Part shown: in pieces, positions 8,600-16,762 of the stretch
Layout: every line of letters starts with the position of its first letter
Position numbering within the stretch: the stretch's first letter is position 1
Assembly (NCBI GenBank): GCA_023146255.1
Contig: JAGLCJ010000013.1
Coordinates: 124,001-188,000 of the forward strand
Source of the DNA: Alcanivoracaceae bacterium
GTDB taxonomy: Bacteria; Pseudomonadota; Gammaproteobacteria; Pseudomonadales; Alcanivoracaceae
Direction: 5' to 3'
Length of the DNA stretch: 64,000 nucleotides
The notes under the pieces: model-generated
What the model was told of the DNA's origin: nothing
The model's database searches: none
Seen by the model: only the letters and a program-made list of their open reading frames with translations
Position numbers and translations under genes: made by a program

Positions 8600-9634
8600 T
8601 TACTCCCTTGATTTGATCCGTATCTGCTCCTGCTCGTTAAATAGTCTGCTCCGTGCCGCATCAATCTGCCGCTCCTTGTCCGCCTCACTGACCCCGGTAT
8701 TCGACAGTATCGCCTCCCGCTCCCGCAGCCAGCTATCCACCCGGCGCTGCCACTGCGCCCGCTCCTGATCCAGCTTGGCCAATCGTTCGGCCGCTTCCCG
8801 GCCGACCAGATTTTCGCGCATCTGCTGCAGGCTGGCGGGATTGCCATCGCTTTCCTGCCATTCCTGCGTCAGCGTCTGCAAGTCCTGATAGCGGGTGATG
8901 TCACGCATTGACTCCTGCAGTTCCGGCGGCAGTTGGTTTTCCAGTGCGGCGAGACGACTGGCGCGTTCGTCAGCACTCAGATTTTCATCCTGCATTACTT
9001 CCAGTCGGGCAAGGGTGTAACGGTCGTAGGCCTCTTCTTCGGCGAAGAAAGCCTCGTTGGCGACGGCGTCAAAACGGCCGGCGCGGATGGCGGCGAGTTG
9101 CTCTTTCTGCGCCCGCAGTTGTGCAGGGTCGATGGGTTGTCCGGGTGTGACCGAGGAATCCAGTGCCGCGACATCGTCCAGATAGCCGATATAGCTTTCC
9201 AATAGTTGTTCTGCGTCTGCGGCGGCATCACCAGTGAGAGTGTTATGGATGTAGGCGCGCAGGCGTTGGACGATGGTGGCTAATGATTCCTCGCCTTGGG
9301 CGGAAAGGAAATAATCAAACAGCTGGCGGATGCGGTTGGTAATGATCAGGTTGCCGTCGGCATCGAGTTCGAAGCCGCCGTCGACTTCGGTGTCGTGCAG
9401 GGAGGCGGGCAGGTTTTCGAGGCCGGTAACAAATTGCTGATCGCTGTTGGGGGTTTTACTGGCGGCAATAGTGGCGGAGGCGATGGTGGCGTCATCTGCC
9501 TGACTCTGAATCTCTGTGGTTTGAACGGCAGTGTTCTGCTGCTGATCCGTCGGCATCTTCCACCAGACCAGCAGGGCTGTCATCGCGATAAAAGCAGCAA
9601 CTGGGGCGGCGACAATATAGTGGGTGCGACGCAT
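8600..9634 (-). CDS. lifO: Lipase-specific foldase / secretion chaperone
   Basis: The protein has 344 residues: an N-terminal membrane anchor (IVAAPVAAFIAMTALLVWW), a variable Gln/Thr-rich linker, then a largely helical domain. It contains the foldase signature RQLFDYFLSAQGE, close to the RxxFDY(F/C)LSAxGE motif required by steric chaperones of family I lipases. It acts in the periplasm, holding the secreted lipase while it reaches its active fold before type II secretion. It is encoded 99 bp downstream of its lipase, on the same strand, the usual arrangement. A strong hairpin and a REP unit lie in that gap. Confidence 0.95.
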   Translation of the reverse strand: MRRTHYIVAAPVAAFIAMTALLVWWKMPTDQQQNTAVQTTEIQSQADDATIASATIAASKTPNSDQQFVTGLENLPASLHDTEVDGGFELDADGNLIITNRIRQLFDYFLSAQGEESLATIVQRLRAYIHNTLTGDAAADAEQLLESYIGYLDDVAALDSSVTPGQPIDPAQLRAQKEQLAAIRAGRFDAVANEAFFAEEEAYDRYTLARLEVMQDENLSADERASRLAALENQLPPELQESMRDITRYQDLQTLTQEWQESDGNPASLQQMRENLVGREAAERLAKLDQERAQWQRRVDSWLREREAILSNTGVSEADKERQIDAARSRLFNEQEQIRIKSRE

Positions 9635-9673
9635 GGGATTGGCTCTGTTGTTGTTTTTGTCGGAGTGTAAATG

Positions 9674-9700
9674 ACAAGGCGCCCGTAAGGGGCGCCTTGT
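9674..9700 (-). other. Strong hairpin between lipase and foldase genes
   Basis: A perfect 10-bp stem (ACAAGGCGCC / GGCGCCTTGT) encloses a 7-nt loop. On the minus strand no T-run follows, so it is a weak terminator at best. It may attenuate readthrough or protect the lipase mRNA from 3' decay, so that less foldase than lipase is made. Confidence 0.7.
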
Positions 9701-9725
9701 TCGCGGCCGGTCGGCCGCTCCTACA
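9701..9725 (-). repeat. Single REP unit
   Basis: One unit (TGTAGGAGCGGCCGACCGGC on the minus strand) lies directly after the lipase stop and abuts the hairpin at 9674-9700. Confidence 0.88.
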
Positions 9726-9733
9726 GGGGGGGC

Positions 9734-10693
9734 TTACAGGCCGGCGTTCTTCAACCGGTTGGCATGCTGGCGGAATACCGATTTCGGGTTGGCTTCGAAG
9801 ATGCTGACCAGGCCGAGAATCTGGTTCACTTCGTCGAGGTGATCCATGTAGTAGTTGTCACGGATCACTTTGCCCAGATGGCTGCTGCAGCGGCCGACCA
9901 GACCATCGTTCTGCGAGTCCGCCTTGCCGACAAATGACAGGCCAACGCCGGCCATGGCATAGGCGCTCGGGTCGAGCAGGTTGGTCAGGGTGCCGGTGCC
10001 GCTCCAGGAGAAGTAGCGCACGCCGTTGACGCTGTAAGCGCCTTCGCCGCAGGCGGTGGTCGGTACGCCGGCCGGGAACTTGGCGTTAAAGGCAGTGGCG
10101 CCGGCAGTGGTCAGCGATTGCAGGCCGGCATAGGAATCCTGCGGCAGCTTTTCACCGGCGCCAAAGCCGAGCAGCCAGCCGAAGCCATCAACCACAGAAG
10201 TCAGCAGGCCGGTTGCCGGGCTGCCGATCACAGGCAGTTCAGACGCTTGCATGATCAGGTCGGCAGCGGGCGAGCCTTTGGTCGGGCCGCCCACCGAGGT
10301 GGCGGAGGCAATGCGATGCGGAATCACGCCAGCGACATAACGGATCGACTGGTTGCCGTGGCTGTGGCCGATCAGGTTGACCTTGGCAGCGCCGGTGATG
10401 GCGAGGATTTCTTCCACCTGACGCAGCAGCTGCTCGCCACGGACTTCGGAAGATTCGAACGAGGACACCTGGGTGACGAACACCTTGGCGCCATCTTTGC
10501 GCAGCTCGTTGGGGATCTGGTACCAGTAATCCAGCGGGCCGATATTGTCGAAACCGGCCATGCCGTGGGCCAGCACAATCGGATATTTGGTCTTGGTGTA
10601 GTTGCTGTTGAACAGGCTCCAGAACGCATGGCTCGGGGTGGTAACCACAAGTGCGAATATGGAAGCGATAAACAGGGCGATTTTGCGATTCAT
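9734..10693 (-). CDS. lipA: Secreted triacylglycerol lipase (family I)
   Basis: The 319-residue precursor has a Sec-type signal peptide ending near SHA-F (residue 23). The mature enzyme starts its fold at YPIVLAHGMAGFD and carries the nucleophile elbow IGHSHGNQS with Ser111. Two cysteines (TTACGEG and VGRCSSH) are placed like the single disulfide of Pseudomonas aeruginosa LipA. GGAGAG precedes the ATG. It hydrolyses long-chain triglycerides outside the cell and needs the downstream foldase to fold. The 200 bp upstream hold its promoter; I could not identify a sigma factor class with confidence. Confidence 0.95.
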   Translation of the reverse strand: MNRKIALFIASIFALVVTTPSHAFWSLFNSNYTKTKYPIVLAHGMAGFDNIGPLDYWYQIPNELRKDGAKVFVTQVSSFESSEVRGEQLLRQVEEILAITGAAKVNLIGHSHGNQSIRYVAGVIPHRIASATSVGGPTKGSPAADLIMQASELPVIGSPATGLLTSVVDGFGWLLGFGAGEKLPQDSYAGLQSLTTAGATAFNAKFPAGVPTTACGEGAYSVNGVRYFSWSGTGTLTNLLDPSAYAMAGVGLSFVGKADSQNDGLVGRCSSHLGKVIRDNYYMDHLDEVNQILGLVSIFEANPKSVFRQHANRLKNAGL

Positions 10694-11002
10694 CAGTCTC
10701 TCCGGATTTTCATTATTGTTATTTCAGGTTCTCGATCGCCGGTCTGCGCCGGGTGGATCGGACTGCGTGGACGAATAGTAGACAGTCGCGGGCGAGGGGG
10801 TAGTGTCTGAAACGGACAAGGCAGATGGCAAATCTCGCCAATTTTCAATGGTTTAATCTTTATGGCGCAGTGAAGAATGAGGCGAAAGGACTAGAGTTGC
10901 CCGGCCCCTAGTAGGACCGGCCGACCGGCCGCGATTGCAAGGGGGAGGTCGTTGTAGGAGCCCTCGATCGAGGGCGAAGGTTTCGCGGCTGGTCAGCCGC
11001 TC
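10694..11002. other. Intergenic region upstream of the lipase
   Basis: About 310 bp lie between the lipase start and the SLC13 gene stop. The lipase-proximal half is relatively AT-rich and should hold the promoter. The distal half is filled by a single REP unit and a REP pair (10911-11007). No open frame is supported. Confidence 0.7.
10911..10934 (+). repeat. Single REP unit (variant)
   Basis: GTAGGACCGGCCGACCGGCC shows a slightly altered unit (GACC instead of GAGC after GTAG). Confidence 0.8.
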
Positions 11003-11007
11003 CTACA
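10953..11007. repeat. REP pair (BIME) supplying the SLC13 stop
   Basis: Inverted units have stems GCCCTCGATCGAGGGC and GCGGCTGGTCAGCCGC. The right-hand end provides the TAG stop (11003-11005, minus strand) of the SLC13 transporter gene. Confidence 0.92.
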
Positions 11008-12331
11008 ACAAAGCCGTCATCAGCCCGGCTATCAGAAAGGTGGCGATGATATTGAGGCGCATGCCGGCGCGGATCATTTCCCGCTGTGGAATACAGCCAG
11101 TGCCGAACGCCAGTGCATTCGGTGGCGTCGCCACCGGCAACATGAACGCACAACTGGCGGCGACACCAATAATGGCGGCGGTCACCACCGGGCTGGCACC
11201 AACCGCCACCGCCACCGGCATAAACAGAGGAACCAGCAGCGCCGCACTGGCGGTGTTGCTGACCAGTTCGGTCAGGTAGACCACAAACAATGCCACCAGC
11301 AGATACAACAACCACGGATGCTCCGCCGGCAGAATCTGGCTGATGCCGCCGGCCATCCAGGCGCTGGCGCCGGACGACTGCATCAGCGTCGACAGGGTGA
11401 TGCCGCCACCGAATAGCAGCAGCACGCCCCAGTTCGATTGCTTCTCAATTTGTTGCCACTCCAGAGTGCCGCTAACGCCGAGCAGGGCGATGGCGAGCAG
11501 CGCCACCCAGGTATCGAAATCCTTGCTGATGCCGAGCAGTTCGGCGAGTGGCTTGCCGAACACCCAGAGCGAGACAGTGAGCAGGAAAATAGCCACGGTC
11601 AGCAGCGCGGCGCGGTGCTTCGGAAAAGCGATGGCTTCGCCGCTGCGTACGTTGGGCAGATCCTGTTCCGGTTTCACCGTCAGCCACAGCACCAGCAGCG
11701 CCAGCGGAAACAGCAATGCATAAACCGGCATGCCGATTTTCAGCCAGTCATCAAAGCCCCAGCCCAGCGCCGCAGCAGTAATCGCATTCGGCGGGCTGCC
11801 CACCAGTGTGGCGATACCGCCGATATTGGCGCCCCAGGCGAGACCAAGCAGGACAAACAGCTGATAGCGCGGGTACTTCGCCGCCAGCGGTACGGAAAGT
11901 CCGAGCGCAATCGGCAACATCATGGCTGCTGCCGCGGTGTTACTGATCCACATGGATAAAAGTGATGTGGCCAGTGCCAGCAGCAATGCCGCACCCAGTG
12001 CATGGCCACGCGCCAGTCGCATCAGCCGGTTTGCCAGCCAGCGATCAATGCCATGCGCAGACAGCGCCGCCGCCAGCGCAAAGCCGCCAAGAAAAAGGCC
12101 GATCACCGGGTGGGCAAAACCACGCAATGCGGTGTTGACGTCGGCCAGCCCGAGGGCGACGCCGATCAGCGGAATCAGCAGCGCGGTGTAAGTCAGGGAG
12201 ATTGCTTCGGTGAGCCAGAGCGTGCCGGCCAGCGCGAACAGGGCAACACCAGCGCGGGCGGCCGGATCGTCCGGCCCCAGCGACGCCAGACCGGCAATGA
12301 TCAGCGCCAGTGCAATTCTGAGCGGCTTCAC
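11003..12331 (-). CDS. SLC13/DASS-family sodium:dicarboxylate (or sulfate) symporter
   Basis: A 442-residue membrane protein with about 11-12 hydrophobic helices. The two SNT signatures of the divalent-anion:Na+ symporter family are present (MWISNTAAAAMMLP and ELVSNTASAALLVP). There is also a conserved GSPPNAITAAALGWGFDDW segment and a C-terminal PVATPPNALAFGTG. These motifs line the Na+ and substrate sites of VcINDY-like carriers, so C4-dicarboxylate uptake is the best guess. The start is GTG (12329-12331), overlapping the TGA of the DUF2798 gene. The stop codon lies in a REP unit. Confidence 0.93.
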   Translation of the reverse strand: MKPLRIALALIIAGLASLGPDDPAARAGVALFALAGTLWLTEAISLTYTALLIPLIGVALGLADVNTALRGFAHPVIGLFLGGFALAAALSAHGIDRWLANRLMRLARGHALGAALLLALATSLLSMWISNTAAAAMMLPIALGLSVPLAAKYPRYQLFVLLGLAWGANIGGIATLVGSPPNAITAAALGWGFDDWLKIGMPVYALLFPLALLVLWLTVKPEQDLPNVRSGEAIAFPKHRAALLTVAIFLLTVSLWVFGKPLAELLGISKDFDTWVALLAIALLGVSGTLEWQQIEKQSNWGVLLLFGGGITLSTLMQSSGASAWMAGGISQILPAEHPWLLYLLVALFVVYLTELVSNTASAALLVPLFMPVAVAVGASPVVTAAIIGVAASCAFMLPVATPPNALAFGTGCIPQREMIRAGMRLNIIATFLIAGLMTALL

Positions 12332-12579
12332 GGAGTGTCCTGCTTATTGCGATCGAGCAGTGTTATCAGTCGGTCGGTCACCCGGTTCGACAACGGCGCA
12401 ATAAAGCTGATCAGCGGAAACGCCACAGCCCAGGCAACGACCCAGGCCTTTAGCCAGCGCAGCGGAAACTGCATGTCGATGCCGGTATTGATCAGGGTAA
12501 TCACCGCCGACATCAGCAGCGACATAAAGCAGGACATCACCAGTGAAAAAACCAGATGGCGGCGGCGGGCAGAGATCAT
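12328..12579 (-). CDS. DUF2798 family small membrane protein
   Basis: An 83-residue protein with two hydrophobic helices (LVFSLVMSCFMSLLMSAVI and AWVVAWAVAFPLISFIAP) around an INTGID turn, the DUF2798 pattern. Function unknown. A ribosome site (CGGAG) precedes the ATG. Its end overlaps the GTG start of the SLC13 carrier by 4 bp, so the two form an operon with probable translational coupling, and it might be an accessory of the transporter. Confidence 0.85.
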   Translation of the reverse strand: MISARRRHLVFSLVMSCFMSLLMSAVITLINTGIDMQFPLRWLKAWVVAWAVAFPLISFIAPLSNRVTDRLITLLDRNKQDTP

Positions 12580-12654
12580 GGCAAGCTCCGGAGTGACCCG
12601 GGCATTGTTGCCGTTGCCACCTCAAGAGGCAATGCCATCCGCAGGAGCGCAGTC

Positions 12655-12720
12655 TGTAGGAGCGGCCGACCGGCCGCGATTCCTCGCCGGAAGATTTCGC
12701 GGCTGATCAGCCGCTCCTAC
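12655..12720. repeat. REP pair (BIME)
   Basis: Inverted units have stems GCGGCCGACCGGCCGC and GCGGCTGATCAGCCGC. The pair lies 9 bp beyond the htpG stop, between htpG and the DUF2798 gene on the same strand. A separate hairpin GGCATTG...CAATGCC is at 12601-12637. Confidence 0.92.
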
Positions 12721-12729
12721 GGGGTGTGA

Positions 12730-14640
12730 TCAGGACTGTGGTGATAGCTCAAGCAGCAGCTTGTTGATCCGGCGCACATAGGCGGCGGCGTCCTTCAGGC
12801 TGTCCCCGCCGGCCAGCCGGGCCTGCTCGTGGATCACCGCGATCAGATCCTCACTGCGGCTGCCGTTGCTTTCCTGCTTCAGGCGCTGCACCAGCGGATG
12901 CTGCGGGTTGATCTCCAGAATCGGTTTGCTGTCCGGCAGTTTCTGCCCGGCCGCTTCCAGAATCCGGCGCATCTGCGCACCCATATCGTCTTCCTGAACC
13001 ACCAGACAGGCCGGTGAGTCGGTCAGGCGGTGGGTAGTGCGTACGCTTTCCACGTCATCCTTCAGGGTCTCGGCAATCTGTTTGCACAGATCCGCAAACT
13101 CCTTGTCGGTTTCTTCCTTGGCCTTTTTCTCTTCGGCATCTTCCAGCGCGCCAAGATCGAGCTCGCCGCGGGCGATATCGCGCAGCGGCTTGCCATCGAA
13201 CCCGTTCAGGTGGCTCATCAGCCAGTCGTCGATGCGATCCGACAGCAGCAGCACCTCGATGCCTTTTTTGCGGAAAATTTCCAGATGCGGGCTGCCCAGT
13301 GCGTTCTGATGGCTGTCGGCGGCGATGTAGTAGATCTCTTTCTGATCCGGCTTCATCCGCGCCACATAGTCGGTCAGGCTGATGTTCTGGGTGGACTCGC
13401 TGTTATGGGTAGTGGCAAAGCGCAGCAGTTTGGCAATGGCTTCGCGGTTGCTGAAATCCTCGGCCGGGCCTTCCTTTAACACGTTGCCGAAGGCGTTCCA
13501 GAAGGTCTGGTATTTTTCCGGCTCGTCTTTGGCCAGCTTCTCCAGCATGTCGAGGGCGCGTTTGCTCAGTGCGCTTTTCAATGAGTTGACGGTTTTGTCC
13601 TGCTGCAGAATCTCACGCGACACATTCAGCGACAGATCATTGCTGTCGACAATACCTTTGATAAAGCGCAGATAAAGCGGCAGGAACTGTTCGGCGTCGT
13701 CCATGATAAAGACACGCTGTACATACAGTTTCAGGCCGTGCGGCTTTTCCCGCTGGTACATATCGAACGGCGCCTTCTCGGGCACATAGATCAGCGAGGT
13801 GTAATCGAGCTTGCCTTCGACACGGTTATGGCTCCACGCCAGTGCCGGAGCGAAGTCGTGGGAAACATGGCGATAGAACTCCTGATACTCCTCGTCCTTG
13901 ATCTCGCTCTTGTTGCGGGTCCACAGGGCAGTGGCAGTGTTGGCCTGATCCCAGCTGGTCTCCGGTTCCTTGCATTCCTCTTCGGCGGGTTTCTGGTCGC
14001 GAACCAGCACCGGAATGGCGATATGGTCGCTGTATTTGCGCACCAGGCTTTTCAGTCGCCAGGGTTCGAGGAATTCTTTTTCATCAGCGCGCAGGTGCAG
14101 GACGATGCGGGTGCCGCGCTCGGCCAGTTCGACTTCGCCGAGATCAAACTCGCCATTGCCTTCGCTGCTCCAGTAGACGCCGTCTTTGGCGTCAGTGCCT
14201 GCCTTGCGGGTAAAGACTTCGACTTTCTTGGCAACGATAAAGGCGCTGTAGAAACCAACGCCGAACTGGCCGATCAGGCGCGAGTCCTTCTTCTGGTCGC
14301 CGGAGAGATTTTTCAGAAACTCGGCGGTGCCGGATTTGGCGATGGTACCGAGGTTGGCGACCACTTCGTCGCGGTTCATGCCGATGCCGTTATCGCGAAT
14401 GGTCAGGGTGCCGGCGTCCTTGTCCGCTTCGATATGAATACTGAGATCGCTGTCGCCCTGATAGAGGGTGTCGTCCTGCAGGGCGAGGAATTTCAGTTTG
14501 TCGGCGGCGTCGGAGGCGTTGGAGATCAGTTCGCGCAGGAAGATTTCCTTGTTCGAGTACAGCGAGTGCACCATCAGATGGAGTAGCTGTTTGACCTCGG
14601 TCTGGAATTCGCGCTTTTCGGTCTGGACAGTCGCAGACAT
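12730..14640 (-). CDS. htpG: Hsp90-family molecular chaperone HtpG
   Basis: A 636-residue cytosolic ATP-dependent chaperone. The N-terminal GHKL ATPase has ELISNASDAADKL, TIRDNGIGMNRDEV and GQFGVGFYSAF. The middle domain carries the SLNVSREILQQ segment, and the C-terminal dimerisation domain is complete, ending LLLELSPQS. The start ATG is followed by SATVQTEKREFQTEVKQLL, typical of the family. A sigma-32 promoter lies about 34 nt upstream of the start codon, so heat induction is expected. An unusual paired hairpin repeat sits directly upstream of that promoter. Confidence 0.98.
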   Translation of the reverse strand: MSATVQTEKREFQTEVKQLLHLMVHSLYSNKEIFLRELISNASDAADKLKFLALQDDTLYQGDSDLSIHIEADKDAGTLTIRDNGIGMNRDEVVANLGTIAKSGTAEFLKNLSGDQKKDSRLIGQFGVGFYSAFIVAKKVEVFTRKAGTDAKDGVYWSSEGNGEFDLGEVELAERGTRIVLHLRADEKEFLEPWRLKSLVRKYSDHIAIPVLVRDQKPAEEECKEPETSWDQANTATALWTRNKSEIKDEEYQEFYRHVSHDFAPALAWSHNRVEGKLDYTSLIYVPEKAPFDMYQREKPHGLKLYVQRVFIMDDAEQFLPLYLRFIKGIVDSNDLSLNVSREILQQDKTVNSLKSALSKRALDMLEKLAKDEPEKYQTFWNAFGNVLKEGPAEDFSNREAIAKLLRFATTHNSESTQNISLTDYVARMKPDQKEIYYIAADSHQNALGSPHLEIFRKKGIEVLLLSDRIDDWLMSHLNGFDGKPLRDIARGELDLGALEDAEEKKAKEETDKEFADLCKQIAETLKDDVESVRTTHRLTDSPACLVVQEDDMGAQMRRILEAAGQKLPDSKPILEINPQHPLVQRLKQESNGSRSEDLIAVIHEQARLAGGDSLKDAAAYVRRINKLLLELSPQS

Positions 14641-14680
14641 GGGGTGGGGTCCTCTTTGGTTGTTCGGTTGATGTAAGTGC

Positions 14681-14708
14681 AGGTGGGGTTTGTTGTGTGA
14701 ATTTCAAG
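14681..14708 (-). promoter_or_regulatory. Sigma-32 heat-shock promoter of htpG
   Basis: On the minus strand CTTGAA (14703-14708), a 14-nt spacer and CCCCACCT (14681-14688) match the RpoH consensus CTTGAA-N(13-15)-CCCCATNT at 6/6 and 6/8. Confidence 0.85.
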
Positions 14709-14727
14709 GCCTTTTGTTAGTAGGTTG

Positions 14728-14864
14728 GGCAGTGAGCGTCTCCGGCCCTTTGGGCTGTCAGGGGGTGCCGGGACCCGCCGTGGACCCATCCATGGGGGCT
14801 TGGGTTCGGCATCCCTGCCTCACACAGTCCCGTCACCCCCTGACAGCCCAAAGGGCCTCGCATC
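14728..14864 (+). repeat. Hairpin repeat element, copy A1 (conserved ends and core, copy-specific arms)
   Basis: The element starts with the conserved end GGCAGTGAGCGTCTCCGG. A 24-nt arm (14744-14767) is perfectly complementary to the arm at 14834-14857. Between them is a 66-nt core (14768-14833) containing CCGGGACC ... TTCGGCATCC ... AGTCCCG. It ends with CCTCGCATC. The arms share no sequence with those of the other four copies, while core and ends are shared. No coding frame is supported. Confidence 0.88.
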
Positions 14865-14893
14865 GGTGTTTTTCCAAGCCTTGAAAGAAGCAG

Positions 14894-15026
14894 GATGCAG
14901 GTTGCTCGCGTGGTTTCCCCTGTCCGGGACCTTCGGAGCCATGGATGGCGGAGAAGAGCTACATGGACGTACTCGTGCGTGTCCCGGACAGGGGAAACCA
15001 CGCGAGTAACCGTCGACTCTACTGCC
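14894..15026 (-). repeat. Hairpin repeat element, copy A2 (diverged core)
   Basis: This copy is inverted with respect to A1, the two tails facing each other 29 bp apart. Arms 14900-14923 and 14988-15011 are complementary at 23 of 24 positions. The core (14924-14987) is 64 nt and diverged but keeps CCGGGAC, ATGGATG, GGACGTA and GTCCCGG. The outer end is ACTGCC (15021-15026), matching GGCAGT on the minus strand. Confidence 0.82.
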
Positions 15027-15119
15027 GGACGTCCTCACAGTGTGCCCAGCCACCTTTGCCTGAGAACACAACCAGTGCGACACTTCCCGCCCCCATGCAA
15101 AACACGAGGCCCACCCCCG

Positions 15120-15392
15120 ATGACCCGATTGGTGTTCTGCCGCAAGTACCAACAGGAACTCGAAGGACTGGAGCGCCCCCCGTTTCCCGGACCGAAAGGG
15201 CAGGAGATCTTCGACAATGTCTCGAGGCAGGCGTGGCAGGAGTGGCTTGGCCAGCAGACCATGCTGATCAATGAAAAGCGCCTCAGCGTCATGGACCCGG
15301 CCACCAAGGTCTACCTGGACGGCCAGCGTGAACGTTTTTTGGCCAACGAGCCATTCGACCAGGCCGAAGGCTACGTGCCCCCGGAAAAATAG
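15120..15392 (+). CDS. yggX: Fe(2+)-trafficking protein YggX
   Basis: A 90-residue protein matching YggX along its whole length: N-terminal MTRLVFCRKYQQELEGL with the conserved cysteine at 7, then the FPGPKGQEIFDNVSRQAW segment. Next comes WLGQQTMLINEKRL, and the end carries LDGQRERFL and FDQAEGYVPP. It is thought to protect Fe-S enzymes and iron traffic from oxidants. The ATG at 15120 is the family start; a longer frame upstream runs through the hairpin repeats and is not coding. In Pseudomonas yggX follows mutY, but here the two are 4.3 kb apart. tRNA-Phe follows, as in Pseudomonas. Confidence 0.96.
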   Translation: MTRLVFCRKYQQELEGLERPPFPGPKGQEIFDNVSRQAWQEWLGQQTMLINEKRLSVMDPATKVYLDGQRERFLANEPFDQAEGYVPPEK

Positions 15393-15404
15393 CCGCCCGC
15401 TCGG

Positions 15405-15433
15405 TTGACCCGGCAGGGCCGAATCGCTTTAAT
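15405..15433 (+). promoter_or_regulatory. Probable sigma-70 promoter for tRNA-Phe
   Basis: TTGACC (15405-15410), a 17-nt spacer and TTTAAT (15428-15433) are followed by a GC-rich discriminator (AGCGCCC), typical of stringently controlled tRNA genes. The tRNA starts 16 nt after the -10 element. Confidence 0.65.
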
Positions 15434-15448
15434 AGCGCCCTCTCCAAG

Positions 15449-15524
15449 GCCCGGATAGCTCAGTTGGTAGAGCAGGGGATTGAAAATCCCCGTGTCGGTG
15501 GTTCGATTCCGCCTCCGGGCACCA
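15449..15524 (+). tRNA. tRNA-Phe (GAA)
   Basis: A 76-nt cloverleaf with CCA encoded. The acceptor stem is GCCCGGA/TCCGGGC and the D-loop region AGCTCAGTTGGTAGAGC. The anticodon loop TTGAAAA gives anticodon GAA (15482-15484), and the T-arm contains GGTTCGATTCC. A terminator follows 14 nt downstream. Confidence 0.98.
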
Positions 15525-15537
15525 TCATTTCTCCAAC

Positions 15538-15568
15538 AAAAAGCCCCGCATTGCGGGGCTTTTTGTTT
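15538..15568. terminator. Bidirectional rho-independent terminator
   Basis: The stem AAGCCCCGC / GCGGGGCTT is flanked by A-rich and T-rich runs. It ends the tRNA-Phe transcript and can also end the convergent desaturase gene. Confidence 0.93.
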
Positions 15569-15592
15569 TCAGCCTTGCGGCAACTCTTATTA

Positions 15593-16636
15593 TCAGCCTT
15601 GCGGCAACTGCGGCTCGGCTGATTGCTCCGCTTTCCGCTGCAGCGGAAGCAGCGGCGTCGGCCACGGCGTCCGGTGGCCATAACCCTTCAGGTACCAGCC
15701 CAGCACCAGCGCAACCAGCGAACGCCTGATGCGTGGATTCTGCTGATCGATCAGCGCGCGCAGTTCATCCACACAACGCCCGACCCGGTAAAACGGCATG
15801 CGCGGAAAAACATGGTGGACCAGATGACAATCGCCGGAATCCCACAGGAACAGCACACGGGTCAGCGCGCCGCTGTGGTAGTTGGTGCCGAGCTGCCAGG
15901 CATTGCCGGCACGGGTGTCGGCGTCGGCATGCTCGATGATGATGCGCAGGGTATTGATCAGCGGTGCGACCAGTAGCAGCGGCAACCAGTAGCTGAACAA
16001 CATCGCCATCGGCGCGACGATGGTCAGGGCGATCATCAGCAACAGCCAGATTCGCAGGGCGCGTTTTTCCCACGTGGCGCGTTGCCGGATGGCAGCATTT
16101 TTCCCGCTGACATCGTGATAGTGCGCGGTTCCCTGACGCTTGCCGGACTGCGCCATGCGAACACCGAACAGGGTGGAAAACAGCAGGCGCTTGCCGCGCG
16201 TATCCAGCGCCTGCTTGTAGTTTTCAGTATCGTGTTGCGAGCCGAGGTAACGGTGATGAGCGAGATGGGCATTTTCATAGCCCACCGGCAGGCTGAGCCG
16301 GGGCAGGGTCAGCAGCGCGCTGCCAAACCGTGACAGCCACTCGCCACCGACCCGGCGGTGGACAAAAAGATCGTGGCTGATCAGCCCGGCAATCTGGAAC
16401 AGCCAGCCCTGCACAAGCAGGCCGAATAAGGTGTAAAGCCCCGGAGATTGTGTCCACAGCAGGGCGCTGTTGATGACGGTCAGAGCGATCAACAGAACGA
16501 CCGCCAGTGCATCAAGTCGCCAGTCCTGCCGGTGCAATGCCTTGATCCGCTCGGCACCAAGTGCGGCGCGGGCCTGCTGCCGGGCCAGATTGAGTAGCGC
16601 CTGACTATCGAGATCGTCCTGATAACGGTTATCCAT
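15593..16636 (-). CDS. Membrane fatty-acid desaturase family protein
   Basis: The protein has 347 residues, hydrophobic stretches near 50-110 and 190-240, and the three histidine boxes that hold the di-iron centre of membrane desaturases. These are HDLFVH (about 108-113), HLAHHRYLG (about 145) and, late in the protein, CHLVHHVFPRMP. These enzymes put a double bond into acyl chains of membrane lipids or acyl-CoA. AGGAGG lies just before the ATG. A second, different desaturase lies at 28524. Position of the double bond and head-group specificity cannot be read from sequence; hydroxylase or ketolase relatives share the boxes. Confidence 0.88.
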   Translation of the reverse strand: MDNRYQDDLDSQALLNLARQQARAALGAERIKALHRQDWRLDALAVVLLIALTVINSALLWTQSPGLYTLFGLLVQGWLFQIAGLISHDLFVHRRVGGEWLSRFGSALLTLPRLSLPVGYENAHLAHHRYLGSQHDTENYKQALDTRGKRLLFSTLFGVRMAQSGKRQGTAHYHDVSGKNAAIRQRATWEKRALRIWLLLMIALTIVAPMAMLFSYWLPLLLVAPLINTLRIIIEHADADTRAGNAWQLGTNYHSGALTRVLFLWDSGDCHLVHHVFPRMPFYRVGRCVDELRALIDQQNPRIRRSLVALVLGWYLKGYGHRTPWPTPLLPLQRKAEQSAEPQLPQG

Positions 16637-16762
16637 CTGTTCCTCCTGATGACGGAGCAGATTGTTGCTATCGGGAGGTTCAGCCAGTGGCGTTCCTGCC
16701 GGACAATCCGGTCGGCAGGAACGCGAATGCAGTTAATGCCATGCGAAAGGGAAAAACTGCCA

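Noticed and set aside
14717..15009. Short open frames on both strands across the A1/A2 hairpin elements
   Set aside because: They exist only because the palindromic DNA reads similarly on both strands; they have no ribosome sites, and the arms they cover differ between copies.
14728..15026. Hairpin elements as integron attC sites or CRISPR repeats
   Set aside because: No GTTRRRY-type core sites, no integrase, no regular spacers; only one or two copies per locus.
14895..15119. Longer yggX start upstream of 15120
   Set aside because: The extra 75 codons run through copy A2 of the hairpin repeat and do not resemble YggX, which starts MTRLVFCRKY.
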